The notes below the pieces were generated by a model. It was not told where the DNA came from. It ran no database searches and saw only the letters and a program-made list of their open reading frames with translations. Positions 41,610 through 50,559 of a stretch of DNA of 64,000 nucleotides are shown in pieces. The position numbers were made by a program, and so were the translations under genes. The first letter of the stretch is position 1. Each line of letters opens with the position of its first letter. The stretch comes from JARRPM01 sp963765545 (GTDB lineage: Bacteria > Pseudomonadota > Gammaproteobacteria > Pseudomonadales > Halieaceae), in the NCBI GenBank assembly GCA_963765545.1, contig CAVXWW010000008.1, forward strand, positions 434,001-498,000. Direction: 5' to 3'.

Positions 41610-42151
41610 TGAATCTTGCTACAAGCCATCTCAAGGGGCCTCTTTTTTTCTTGCGTTAGATTTGTCGGATCGACTCTCTATGCAATTACTCCACGCAATG
41701 AAAGTTTCTCGCATGGTCAGCCAATGATAAAAATAACTTCACGCTGTAGAAAAATACCGTGATGCGATACAAAGATTAAATTACCTGAAGCTACTAACTG
41801 ATATTTCAATGGCGCTTGCCACAGTCTTGGTTTAACCATGGGCGTCACTGCGCATAATGACTATTGTGTGTTATCCGGGCCTGTCATTTTGATGCTTTAA
41901 ATAAAGTACTTTCAGGCACTTTTGAAAAATAATGCCTGAATGACTTACATAAACAGGACGCTCTATAAAATATTGCGTGGAATCTATTCATTGTCTTTGG
42001 CTGTGTGAACCTGGCTTTTTTGCGCGTTGGAAAGTGTGAACTATTTCTGCCAAATTGCACCTTGCCGATCAAAAAATAACCGTTACATTTTTTTTATTTA
42101 GGCATACACTAGCTTTGCGGTACCCAATTCCAGTACGGAGTGATTATAAAA
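41610..42151. other. AT-rich intergenic region before the AlgP-like gene
   Basis: About 540 bases without a credible gene. The region is clearly more AT-rich than its neighbours, with many short A and T runs. I found one promoter candidate near its right end (42082-42110) and no strong inverted repeat, tRNA-like fold or attachment-site duplication. Confidence 0.6.
42082..42110 (+). promoter_or_regulatory. Candidate promoter of the AlgP-like gene
   Basis: GTTACA, a 17-base T-rich spacer and TACACT (4 of 6 matches each) lie about 42 bases upstream of the ATG at 42152. Confidence 0.4.
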
Positions 42152-43147
42152 ATGTTGGAAAAGGAACTGGCAAAGGCGACTGACATTGCTCAACGCGCTA
42201 ATAAAAAGGTTGAACAGTTGCGGAAAAAACTGGTGGCTGAATCTGAACGGTCACACGCAAAAGCAAAACGCGAATTGCGTGCGGCTCGCAAGAAGCATGG
42301 AACCGCCAATGCCCGCCTTGGTAAGGCAAGGGCTTCGCTCAGATCCAGGGCTACACCCGACAAACAGGAAAAGGTAGAAACGTTAAAAGAGCAAGTCCAG
42401 GAGCTCGCGGAAGCGATTGCTGAAATCAGCAAGTCTGCCTACGAAGCTGCTGAAAAGTATTTCACTGTAAAAGGGGATGCAATTATGGAAGCACGTAAGG
42501 CGAGCGCAGCAAATCGAGCGGCAAAGTTAGTAGAGAAGGCCGCTTCCAAAACCAAAAAGAAGACCAAGGCCAAAAAGGCCGTGGCCAAGAAACGTGTGGC
42601 GGCTAAAAAGGCTGTAGCCAAGAAAAAGGTAGCGATAAAGAAAAAAGTTGCCAAGAAGAAGATCGCCAAGAAAAAGGTGGTAGCCAAGAAGAAAGTGGCA
42701 GCCAAGAAGAAAGCAGTAGCCAAGAAAAAGATCGCTGTTAAGAAGAAGGTTGCCAAGAAAAAGGTCGCCAAGAAAAAGGTCGCCAAGAAGAAGGTTGCGA
42801 AGAAAAAGATCGCCAAAAAGAAGGTAGCCGTTAAGAAGAAGACTGCCAAGAAGAAGATCGCCAAGAAAAAGGTCGCCGTTAAGAAGAAAGTCGCCAAGAA
42901 GAAGGTCGCCAAGAAGAAGGTCGCCAAGAAGAAGGTAGCAGCCAAGAAGAAAGCTGCAGCCAAGAAAAAGGTTGCCGTCAAGAAGAAGGCCATCAAGAAG
43001 AAGGTCGCCAGGAAGAAGGTCGCCAGGAAAAAGGTCGCCGTCAAGAAGAAAGTCGCCAAGAAGAAGAAAGTCGCCAAGAAGAAGGTAGCTGCGAAGAAGA
43101 AAGTGGCAGCGAAGAAGAAAAAAGCGGCTCCCAAAAAGCGCAAGTAA
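42152..43147 (+). CDS. algP: AlgP/histone-H1-like lysine-rich repeat protein
   Basis: A 331-residue basic protein. Residues about 1-115 are charged and helical, probably coiled coil. From about residue 130 to the end it is an array of 4-5-residue units such as KKVAKKK and AAKKK, built from Lys, Ala, Val, Ile and Arg, ending in KKAAPKKRK. This resembles AlgP of Pseudomonas and eukaryotic histone H1 tails. The likely role is non-specific DNA binding or nucleoid condensation. I use ATG 42152, since the upstream GTG overlaps the ACGGAG ribosome-binding site. Confidence 0.85.
   Translation: MLEKELAKATDIAQRANKKVEQLRKKLVAESERSHAKAKRELRAARKKHGTANARLGKARASLRSRATPDKQEKVETLKEQVQELAEAIAEISKSAYEAAEKYFTVKGDAIMEARKASAANRAAKLVEKAASKTKKKTKAKKAVAKKRVAAKKAVAKKKVAIKKKVAKKKIAKKKVVAKKKVAAKKKAVAKKKIAVKKKVAKKKVAKKKVAKKKVAKKKIAKKKVAVKKKTAKKKIAKKKVAVKKKVAKKKVAKKKVAKKKVAAKKKAAAKKKVAVKKKAIKKKVARKKVARKKVAVKKKVAKKKKVAKKKVAAKKKVAAKKKKAAPKKRK
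42540..43140 (+). repeat. Degenerate tandem repeat array coding the AlgP tail
   Basis: Units of about 12-15 bases of the type GCCAAGAAGAAGGTC recur with small variations across the 3' part of the gene. All are in frame. Such arrays can gain or lose units by slippage without frameshift. Confidence 0.85.
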
Positions 43148-43187
43148 AACGCCCTGCACGTCAGGGCGACTTGAGCCGGGTGGTTTA

Positions 43188-43230
43188 GACGTCCCCGCCT
43201 ACCAGGCGGGATGGGCGTTTATTTTTCTTT
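43188..43230 (+). terminator. Terminator of the AlgP-like gene, overlapping the convergent gene's stop
   Basis: ACGTCCCCGCCT pairs with AGGCGGGATGGGCGT (3-base bulge), followed by a T-rich run. A shorter hairpin (CGCCCTG/CAGGGCG, 43150-43168) lies upstream. The T-run overlaps the minus-strand subtilase stop codon at 43219. Confidence 0.7.
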
Positions 43231-45879
43231 AGCAATAACCCTGGTCGATTTGCGGCGTCGCTGTCTTTCAATCTGCCCGGTGGCGCCCGGGCCGGCTTGT
43301 CCTTCGGTTTCGATTGTGGGTATGGCTATCAGGTAATCAACCGGGAAGTTAATGTTTTCCCGGTCCGAGGCCAGGTCGATGGTAATCGGCTGGTCCACTG
43401 TCAGCCAGGAACCACAAGCCTCTCCCGGATCGCATATCAGCAGATCATTGTCAGCATCACTACCGGCAAACACCTGGTATTGGCCCGGTGGCACGCTATT
43501 GAATGCGAAGTTGTATCTCCCCCCATCGGATAATGCGCTGGCCTGTGAGGTCGGCTCCTCCGCGTCCTGTTCGTAGAGGAGTATGTAAAGCCTGCCGACA
43601 TCAGCTGATGCCCCATTGCCTACTGACATCACCACGCTTACAGTTAGCGTATTAACCGAGGAGCGTGCCGTGATATTGGCGGAGTACACGCCCGCCGCAA
43701 GATCCGCTCGATCAACCCCTATCTCATAAGCCCCCAGGCCGTTGATTGCATCATCCGGGGCAATCACTGTCAGCCACGATTCCGATGTAGTAATTTCAAG
43801 CAGTTCCAGCTCGCCTTTGCCGCTGTTGCGCAGCTCCAGCTCAAGCCGTGTTACATCGCCTGCAAAGTTCAGCGTGCCGGCAGACGCACTTAATAGCGGA
43901 TTGTCAGAGGGGGTGTTGCCACTGGCTGCCAGGGCCGCGATTACCGCGCGCTGCGCATTGATAAGCCCGTTACCGTAGAGATTATCCCGACCGGCATCGC
44001 CGAGGTCATCGCTCAGTTCTCCGCGCACCAGCAGGGCATCAATGTCAGCGGGTGTCAGGTTCGGATTGACGCTTTTCATCAGGGCAAGTACCCCTGCCAC
44101 ATGGGGGGCAGCCATCGAAGTGCCGTTGAGGAAGGTGTAGCCGAAGTTGCCTCCTGTGCCCACGCCGGCTGTGCTGAGCACGCCATCCGGATAGCCATCG
44201 CCGTTGACGTCCACGGCGTTGTTGCCGCCCGGTGCAGCGATATCGATTGAGCTGCCGGTATTGGAGTAACTGGCCCGCTGCCGCTGGGCATCCACGGCAG
44301 CCACCGCAATAACGCCATCGTAGGCGGCAGGATAAGAGGGCCGGGAAGTTGCCTCATTGCCAGCCGAGGCAACGATTGTTACACCGGCGCTGCGCGCCTG
44401 GCGATACACCGCCTGGCTTGATTGACTGAAGGGCGCGCCACCCAGGCTCAGGTTGATTATATCCGCAGCTTTAGCCGGCAGTGTGCCTGAATCATTAGCC
44501 AGTCCCGCGGCGAATCGAATGGCCTGGTCAACGTCGTAGGTCGTTCCGCTGCCGCCGGTGCCCAGTGCTCGCAATGGCATAACGCGGGCGTTGTAGGCAA
44601 CTCCGGCTACGCCTATCCCGTTGTTGCCGGCCGCGGCAACCGTGCCGCTAACGTGGGTGCCGTGATAGCTGTTGGATGCGGCGCCACCTCCATCGCCACT
44701 GTCTTCCGGAAAGGGGTCAATACCGTCGCCATCCCGTGCGCTTTCAGCGCTGCGAATAAAGTCATAGCCTTCCACCAGTTGCCCCGCCAGGTCGGGGTGA
44801 CTGGATAAAATGCCGGTATCTATCACGGCAACCACGACCTCGGGGCTTCCCGCGGTAGTGTCCCAGGCGGCAGGCAGGTTTATCAGCGGGTAGTGCCACT
44901 GAAACGGATAAGCCGCGTCATTGGGGGTGGCCATCGCCCTTACCCGGTAATTGGGTTCAGCATATTCCAATTGCGGATCGCGTCGCAGGGATTTGATTGC
45001 CAGCAGTGTTTCGAAGCTGGCCTGCAACTCCGGGTCATCGATCAGCGCCAGCTTTTCCAGTGCAGCCCCGGTACGTGCCGCGGTCTCAGCTGCCAGCGCA
45101 TGTCCATGCCGCATCCCCATTAACCTTGGCCTGCCTTTGCCGCCTGCCCGCTGCTTCATCCCCATGCGGTGGAGGCGGCTGTGGCCAGGTGTAGCGCCGC
45201 TCCACTCGCGCTCTCTCTCGGCGCGGTATTTCACCACGGACTCCCATGGCACGATCTGGTGGTGGCGCTGGCTCAACCGCAGCGTATTGTTCTGATTGCC
45301 TATGGCGAGTGTGTAGTTGGTAGCGCCCTCGTAGGCGAAAGCGTTTATTACATAGGTGCCATCGGTCGGAATCACGAGGGTCTCTATCTCGCCTGATTCT
45401 ATGGAGAAATCCAGTATGCGGCCCTGCGTGTCGAACAGGTAAAGGTCTGCATCGGCCTGCTGGAAGTCTGCAACCAGCATAGTGATACTCTGGCCCGCCA
45501 GCATATCCACGCGAAAATAGTCATCTGTATCGCCAGTGACCTGTGAGCGCCCCGGTGCACCGGTACCAGGCTGATTTACATATCCTCCCAGGGTGATGGG
45601 GTTGGGTATGGACTGGGCGGATGTCACGGAGTCGTTTTCGCGGGCGACTGTGCCGGAATCGTTGGTGTCGCTGTCTACGGCCTGGCTGCTGGAGGCTGTG
45701 ATGGTGCCGGTGATTCTAAACAGTTCAGGTTGTGGGGTGACCGGTGGCGTCAAGGGGGGAGCCACTGGAGCGGGTTCGGGGCTGGATGTTCCTCCCCCAC
45801 CCCCGCCGCCTCCACCGCAGGCGGTAGCCAGAAAGGATGTGGCAAGCAGGGCCATTAAGTGCATGTGGCGTTTCTGCAT
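43219..45879 (-). CDS. S8 subtilisin-like serine protease lipoprotein with N-terminal PPC domain
   Basis: An 886-residue lipoprotein: signal peptide with lipobox ATAC, then a run of nine glycines. A pre-peptidase (PPC-type) beta domain lies at about 75-195 (DDYFRVDMLAGQSI...YVINAFAYEGATNYTLAIG). After a basic linker comes the S8 domain (about 320-640) with the catalytic Asp in VVAVIDTGI (about 354), His in SYHGTHVSG (about 406) and Ser in NGTSMAAPHVAG (about 588). The last 230 residues form beta-rich domains of unknown type. It is expected to be anchored to the envelope and to degrade or process proteins. PPC domains are usually C-terminal, so this N-terminal position is unusual. Confidence 0.92.
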   Translation of the reverse strand: MQKRHMHLMALLATSFLATACGGGGGGGGGTSSPEPAPVAPPLTPPVTPQPELFRITGTITASSSQAVDSDTNDSGTVARENDSVTSAQSIPNPITLGGYVNQPGTGAPGRSQVTGDTDDYFRVDMLAGQSITMLVADFQQADADLYLFDTQGRILDFSIESGEIETLVIPTDGTYVINAFAYEGATNYTLAIGNQNNTLRLSQRHHQIVPWESVVKYRAEREREWSGATPGHSRLHRMGMKQRAGGKGRPRLMGMRHGHALAAETAARTGAALEKLALIDDPELQASFETLLAIKSLRRDPQLEYAEPNYRVRAMATPNDAAYPFQWHYPLINLPAAWDTTAGSPEVVVAVIDTGILSSHPDLAGQLVEGYDFIRSAESARDGDGIDPFPEDSGDGGGAASNSYHGTHVSGTVAAAGNNGIGVAGVAYNARVMPLRALGTGGSGTTYDVDQAIRFAAGLANDSGTLPAKAADIINLSLGGAPFSQSSQAVYRQARSAGVTIVASAGNEATSRPSYPAAYDGVIAVAAVDAQRQRASYSNTGSSIDIAAPGGNNAVDVNGDGYPDGVLSTAGVGTGGNFGYTFLNGTSMAAPHVAGVLALMKSVNPNLTPADIDALLVRGELSDDLGDAGRDNLYGNGLINAQRAVIAALAASGNTPSDNPLLSASAGTLNFAGDVTRLELELRNSGKGELELLEITTSESWLTVIAPDDAINGLGAYEIGVDRADLAAGVYSANITARSSVNTLTVSVVMSVGNGASADVGRLYILLYEQDAEEPTSQASALSDGGRYNFAFNSVPPGQYQVFAGSDADNDLLICDPGEACGSWLTVDQPITIDLASDRENINFPVDYLIAIPTIETEGQAGPGATGQIERQRRRKSTRVIAKEK

Positions 45880-45943
45880 CGCCTGCTCCTGGTGGGTGTA
45901 GGGTCAGAGTTGGGCAGCCAAGATAGCAGAGTTATTCAGTGCG

Positions 45944-46936
45944 CTACATCTTCAGAATAATCTTGCCCATGTGCTGACCGCTTTCCATATAGTCCTGCGC
46001 CTGTTCCGCCTCTTCCAGTGAGAAGACCCGGTCTACAATCGGTTTGATTTTTCCGTTTTCCAGGTGAGGGTACAGCTGCTCCATGATCTCCTGCACCATT
46101 ACGGCTTTCTGGGCAAAGTTCTGGGCGCGCAGCGTAGAGCCTGTGAGAACCAGTCGCTTCACCAGTACCGGGCCAAAGTTTACCTCTGCCGTGGCGCCGC
46201 GGATGAAGGCGATATTGACAATTCTTCCTTCCGGCGCGGCAACATTTATATTTTTCTGAATAAAGTCTCCTCCGGCAATATCCAGTACAACATCGATCTT
46301 GTTTTTGAGTTTCAGGTCGGTGAGTACCTGCTCGAAATCCTCGGTCTTGTAGTTTATTGCCCGCCTTGCGCCATGTGCCTCCAGCGCCCGGCATTTGTCG
46401 TCACTTCCCGCGGTGGTGTAGACCTCGGACCCCAGGGTGTTGCAGATGGCCACGCCGAGGGTGCCGATGCCGCTTGCGCCGCCGTGTATCAAGACTCGCT
46501 CGCCGGCTTGTAAATTGCAGCGCTGGTAAAGGTTATGCCATATCGTCAACAGGGCCTCGGGCAGTGCGGCGGCGTCCTCCATACTCATTTGCAGGGGGAC
46601 GGGCAGGCTCTGGCTGGCGGGCGCCACGGTGTAGTCGGCATAGCCGCCGCCGTGAGTCAGGGCGCAGACTTTATCGCCGGGTTGCCATTTTTCTACCCCC
46701 GCACCTATCGCAATAACCTCGCCTGCAACCTCCAGGCCCATGATCGGTGACGCATCCTCAGGTGGCGGGTAGAGCCCCTTGCGTTGCAGCAGGTCCGCGC
46801 GATTGAGGCCGGCGGCGCTCACTTTGATAAGCAGCTCTCCCGGGCGTGTTTCGGGCACCGGTCCCCGCTCTATCTTCATACTGCGATCATCGGAATCTAC
46901 AGCAACAAAGCGACGCTCGGCGGGTATTGTAGTCAT
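45944..46936 (-). CDS. NAD(P)H quinone oxidoreductase, zinc-independent MDR family (PIG3-like)
   Basis: A 330-residue medium-chain dehydrogenase/reductase. It has the GroES-like N-terminal domain with RADLLQRKGLYPPPEDASPI, and the NADPH motif GGASGIGTLGVAICNTLGS (about residue 150). The zinc ligands are absent, as in quinone oxidoreductases. PPPxGAS-like start of the family is recognised. It lies 2 bases downstream of the TetR gene and is probably cotranscribed with it. Confidence 0.9.
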   Translation of the reverse strand: MTTIPAERRFVAVDSDDRSMKIERGPVPETRPGELLIKVSAAGLNRADLLQRKGLYPPPEDASPIMGLEVAGEVIAIGAGVEKWQPGDKVCALTHGGGYADYTVAPASQSLPVPLQMSMEDAAALPEALLTIWHNLYQRCNLQAGERVLIHGGASGIGTLGVAICNTLGSEVYTTAGSDDKCRALEAHGARRAINYKTEDFEQVLTDLKLKNKIDVVLDIAGGDFIQKNINVAAPEGRIVNIAFIRGATAEVNFGPVLVKRLVLTGSTLRAQNFAQKAVMVQEIMEQLYPHLENGKIKPIVDRVFSLEEAEQAQDYMESGQHMGKIILKM

Positions 46937-46938
46937 TG

Positions 46939-47598
46939 TTACTCCTGTGGCGGGGCGGTGTCGGGACGGCCATCCCGGGTCTCGGGTTTACAGATAAGTT
47001 GTTCGAACATACTACGCGCCTCATCCAGGTTGTCGAAGATGGGGTAGTCGCTGTTCATGGCCCAACTGGTGGTGAGCATATTGAGCGTGCCCACCACCAT
47101 GGTAGCCAGAATCTCCGGTGAGAAATCGCTGCGCACGTCACCGATGGCAAGCCCGGCGCTGATCAGGCGGGTGAAACTGGCGCTTGCTGAATTGCCGATT
47201 TCGCGCTGTTGCTCGGCATCTTCAGCAAAGATAGAGGGGGCAATCAGGATCAACTGTCGGTCAAATTCGGTGAATGTGGCAAAGTTTGAGCCTATATACT
47301 CGATCATTGCATGGAGCCTGGCTCGGGTCGAGTGGTGGTTTGCCATCAGCAGTGCCAGCATTGGCTCGGACTGGTTGTAGAGCCTGGATATGCCCAGCCC
47401 GCCCAGCAGCGCGTGCTTGTTGGTGTAATGGCCATAGAAGGTGCGCCTGGCCACATCCGCTTCCACGCAGATCTGCTCAATACTGGTATCTTCAATACCT
47501 TGGTGCCTGAACAGCTTGTAGGCAGCGTCCTCGATCCGGCCGCGTATCTCGAGCTTGCGTTTTTCGCGCCGTCCAAGTGGTGCCGCAGCAGTATTCAT
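46939..47598 (-). CDS. TetR family transcriptional regulator
   Basis: A 219-residue TetR protein. The N-terminal HTH (about residues 20-62) contains YKLFRHQGIEDTSIEQICVEADVARRTFYGHYTNKHAL; the rest is a helical ligand domain. I chose the ATG at 47598, preceded by GGTGAG. It is divergent from the Rieske operon at 47767 and cotranscribed with the quinone oxidoreductase gene. Candidate operators lie at 47638-47658, so it probably represses both transcripts until an inducer binds. Confidence 0.9.
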   Translation of the reverse strand: MNTAAAPLGRREKRKLEIRGRIEDAAYKLFRHQGIEDTSIEQICVEADVARRTFYGHYTNKHALLGGLGISRLYNQSEPMLALLMANHHSTRARLHAMIEYIGSNFATFTEFDRQLILIAPSIFAEDAEQQREIGNSASASFTRLISAGLAIGDVRSDFSPEILATMVVGTLNMLTTSWAMNSDYPIFDNLDEARSMFEQLICKPETRDGRPDTAPPQE

Positions 47599-47637
47599 GA
47601 ATATCTCACCGGAGTGTTGCAAATCCCCACCCATTAA

Positions 47638-47658
47638 ACTAAATTAGTATACATATGT
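47638..47658. promoter_or_regulatory. Candidate TetR operators between the divergent units
   Basis: ACTAAATTAGT (perfect 11-bp inverted repeat) and ACATATGT (8-bp palindrome) lie 2 bases apart, about 110 bases before the Rieske gene start. They are AT-rich and fit TetR-type sites. Confidence 0.5.
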
Positions 47659-47766
47659 GCAAGTTTACTCATCTGTGACCTTTGTGCCTGGGAGCATAAG
47701 GGGCAGGATGATGGGCTTGCTTGTCTTTTACAACCAGCAATGTCCAACGAAAATCCGGAGCAGAGC

Positions 47767-48738
47767 ATGTCAATCGTAGACGCGTGTGAGTCCAAGACCA
47801 ATGAAACGCCGGAGTTCCCCATGGGGTGGTTCTCCGTTTCCCGCAGCCATGAACTTCATGTGGGCGAGGTAAAGCAGGTACAGGCCTTTGACCGGGAGCT
47901 GGTGCTGTATCGCACCCGCAACGGCGTGCCCGTGCTGCAGGATGCGTTTTGCCCGCACCTGGGCGCGAACCTTGCAGTGGGCGGCCGGGTGGTCGGTGAG
48001 TCGATTCGCTGCCCTTTTCACGGCTGGCGGTTTGGCGCTGAGGGGAAGTGTGAGGAGATACCTTACTGCGAGGAAATTCCCGAGCGTGCCCGCCTGCGAA
48101 CCTGGCATACCGAGGAGAAAAACGGTGAAGTGTATATCTGGTATCACCCGGAAAACACGGCGCCCCAGTGGGAACTGCCGGACTTGCCGGAGCTGGGCGA
48201 CCCCAACTGGACTTCCCCGCGTTATGCCGAATTTCTGGTGCCGGCCCACGTGCAGGATATTGCAGAGAATTCCTGTGATCCGGTGCATTTCCAGTATGTC
48301 CACCGCCAGCCCGATGTGCCGCCGTCCGAGGTGACAGTTGAGCAAAATGGCCGGATCCTGCATTTGCGTTCTGATGCGAGTAACGCAGCTATTCCGAGCC
48401 AGCTGCACGCCGCTGTGTTCAATCCCGGGTTTGCCCTGGTGCGCAACAGCTATGGCCCTGGTGCCGAGATGATTGTGTATAACAGCGCCCAGCCGATTAA
48501 CCGGCACGAGACAAAAATGCGCTGGACGCTTACGGTACGGCGTGAAATTGAAGACCTGGCCGGCGACGATGTGATGCAGGGCATTATTGACGGCCTCGGT
48601 GACGATTATCCTATCTGGGCCAATAAGGTCCATAAGCACAGGCCAATTTTTTGCAAGGAAGACAAGACCCTGGTGCTCTTTAGAAAGTGGGTGCGCCAGT
48701 TTTACCTCACTGAAAAAGACAAGCGGGAGATTGCCTGA
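47767..48738 (+). CDS. Rieske non-heme iron oxygenase (KshA-like)
   Basis: A 323-residue oxygenase. The Rieske cluster is bound by CPHLGAN and CPFHGW (CxH and CxxH), about residues 57-83. The mononuclear iron site is NSCDPVHFQYVH (Asp, His, His) near residue 175. The overall pattern resembles the oxygenase of 3-ketosteroid 9-alpha-hydroxylase, but the substrate is uncertain. The start at 47767 has GGAG 6 bases upstream; the in-frame ATG at 47740 lacks one. It heads an operon of SDR, acetoacetate-decarboxylase-like and iron-alcohol dehydrogenase genes. A separate reductase must be encoded elsewhere. Confidence 0.9.
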   Translation: MSIVDACESKTNETPEFPMGWFSVSRSHELHVGEVKQVQAFDRELVLYRTRNGVPVLQDAFCPHLGANLAVGGRVVGESIRCPFHGWRFGAEGKCEEIPYCEEIPERARLRTWHTEEKNGEVYIWYHPENTAPQWELPDLPELGDPNWTSPRYAEFLVPAHVQDIAENSCDPVHFQYVHRQPDVPPSEVTVEQNGRILHLRSDASNAAIPSQLHAAVFNPGFALVRNSYGPGAEMIVYNSAQPINRHETKMRWTLTVRREIEDLAGDDVMQGIIDGLGDDYPIWANKVHKHRPIFCKEDKTLVLFRKWVRQFYLTEKDKREIA

Positions 48739-48740
48739 AT

Positions 48741-49622
48741 ATGCAGGACTTCACGAACAAGGTGGCCGTGATCACCGGTGGCTCCAGCGGCGTTGGACGC
48801 TCTCTGGCATTTGCCCTGGGCAGCCAGGGCGCCAGGGTCGTGGTAGGGGATGTGGACGAGGCAGCGATGGCCCAGTTGCGCTCCGACTTGAAGGCAGAGG
48901 GAATCGAGGCCCTGGTGAAGCACTGTGATGTCACGTCTCCCGACAGCCTGAACGCCCTTGCCGACTCAGCGCAGGAAACCTTCGGTGACATACACCTGGT
49001 GTTTGCCAATGCGGGCATCAGCGCAGGAGAGTCCGGTGCCATGTGGGACTACTCCGAAAAGGATTGGCAGTGGTGTATGAATGTGAATCTCTGGGGCGTC
49101 GTCAACACGATAGGTGCCTTTATGCCCAGGCTGGTGGCGGCTAACCAGGAGGCTCACTTTGTGGTAACCGGATCGGGCAATGGCGCCCTGCTGGTATATC
49201 CGGATCAACCGATTTACACGGCGACCAAGGCTGCCGTGCACGCCATTACGGAAAACCTGCATTACCAGGTCACTGCTGCTGGCAGCCCGGTCAAGGTCAG
49301 TGCACTTTTTCCCGGCCCACATGTTGTCGATACCGGCCTGTTTAACTCGGGCCGCGTTCGCCCCGAGGCACTGAAAAAGGAAGTGGAAGGCAATGCGTCC
49401 GGCATCAGTTCAGTTGACGATATGAAGAAGATGGCCGCCGAGTGGGGCATTGAACTGCAGACAACGCATCCGGACGAGGTGGCCCGGATGGCCCTGGAGG
49501 GGTTACACAACGACGCTTTCTGGCTGCTGGCCACCACGCCGGAAACGGACGAGAAGATTCGCGCCAGGGCAGAGATGATTCTCACTCGCCAGACCCCGGT
49601 GGCAAACAGGGTGGGCGCTTGA
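48741..49622 (+). CDS. Short-chain dehydrogenase/reductase of the Rieske operon
   Basis: A 293-residue SDR. The cofactor motif is TGGSSGVGRS (residues about 12-21), FANAGIS corresponds to NNAG, and the catalytic site is YTATKAAVH. The C-terminal extension (about 240-293) is longer than in standard SDRs. It starts 2 bases after the Rieske stop, so translation is probably coupled. It probably oxidises an alcohol or reduces a ketone in the same pathway. Confidence 0.92.
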   Translation: MQDFTNKVAVITGGSSGVGRSLAFALGSQGARVVVGDVDEAAMAQLRSDLKAEGIEALVKHCDVTSPDSLNALADSAQETFGDIHLVFANAGISAGESGAMWDYSEKDWQWCMNVNLWGVVNTIGAFMPRLVAANQEAHFVVTGSGNGALLVYPDQPIYTATKAAVHAITENLHYQVTAAGSPVKVSALFPGPHVVDTGLFNSGRVRPEALKKEVEGNASGISSVDDMKKMAAEWGIELQTTHPDEVARMALEGLHNDAFWLLATTPETDEKIRARAEMILTRQTPVANRVGA

Positions 49623-49666
49623 ACCGCGTAACAGCCCTAATTTTTAACCCATAAGGAACAATAATC

Positions 49667-50446
49667 ATGACCGATCAAACAGGAGCACCCCAGGGCAATC
49701 CCGGCGATATCGTCAACTGGCCCATGCTGAAGGTTGTATACCGCACAGACCCTGACAAGATAGCCGCCTTGTTGCCGCCCGGCATCGAGCCAGGCGCCAA
49801 CCCGCACGTTACCCTGACGATATACAACTATCCGGTGCCGGATGAGCCCGAATACGGCATCGTCACAACCATTGATGCCAACTATAACGGTATAGAGGGT
49901 GAGTATACGCTGGGTTATGGTATCGACCAGGAATCCGCGATTTTTATCAGCCAGCAGACCAATGGCCAGCCCAAGTATCCCTGCCATACGGAGTTCTATC
50001 GGATGGGGCCGCAGGTCACCGCCCGCTGTACCCACGCAGGCTACACCTTCGTGGAATTCAAGGGGGCTTCCACCGGACCTGTTGATCCTCTGCCCGACTT
50101 CGACCAGCACGAGTGGTGGATCAAAGTGTCGCAGGCTGTGAGTGTTGGTGGCCCCGCTACCGGCTACGACTTCCCGCCGCATGTTGTGCATGTCCGCAGC
50201 CGCTACGGCACCGCCTGGCGTGAAGCGGTCGAGGGTGAACTGATACTGCGCGACAGCCCCTGGGATCCGCTGACCACCATGTTGCCCATGCGAGAGCAGC
50301 TTTCGGCACATCTTTGGTGGCCCATCTTCCTGGACCGCGAAGTGAAGCTGGCGGGTAAACTGGATCCAGATGGGTTCCTGCCATTTGTGGATACCATTTC
50401 GGGTTCACGCTGGCCTGGCAGTAACGGCGGACCGAAGCGGGACTAG
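49667..50446 (+). CDS. Acetoacetate decarboxylase family protein
   Basis: A 259-residue protein of the acetoacetate decarboxylase fold. Supporting motifs are LPPGIEPGANPHVTLTIYN at the N-terminus and NGQPKYPCHTEFYRMGP in the middle, where Lys is in the position of the Schiff-base lysine. Many family members are not decarboxylases but have other lyase or hydratase activities, so the reaction is not fixed. It is preceded by AAGGAAC and lies 44 bases after the SDR gene. Confidence 0.82.
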   Translation: MTDQTGAPQGNPGDIVNWPMLKVVYRTDPDKIAALLPPGIEPGANPHVTLTIYNYPVPDEPEYGIVTTIDANYNGIEGEYTLGYGIDQESAIFISQQTNGQPKYPCHTEFYRMGPQVTARCTHAGYTFVEFKGASTGPVDPLPDFDQHEWWIKVSQAVSVGGPATGYDFPPHVVHVRSRYGTAWREAVEGELILRDSPWDPLTTMLPMREQLSAHLWWPIFLDREVKLAGKLDPDGFLPFVDTISGSRWPGSNGGPKRD

Positions 50447-50559
50447 TTCCCCTCCCCCTGGCGTTCCCTGTTCTCGATGTGTGGCGGCAAAATGCAGTAC
50501 ACTGACGCTCCCTGCAGCGTTTAGTTTCCTGTAAGTTGCAGCCACATTCGGAGCTTTTT

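Noticed and set aside
42540..43140. Regular repeats that could suggest a CRISPR-like array
   Set aside because: The units are short, directly adjacent without unique spacers, and coding in frame.
42439..43143. Phe/Leu-rich minus-strand frames across the AlgP repeats
   Set aside because: They are the complement of the lysine codons (AAG/AAA read as CTT/TTT); hydrophobic look is an artefact.
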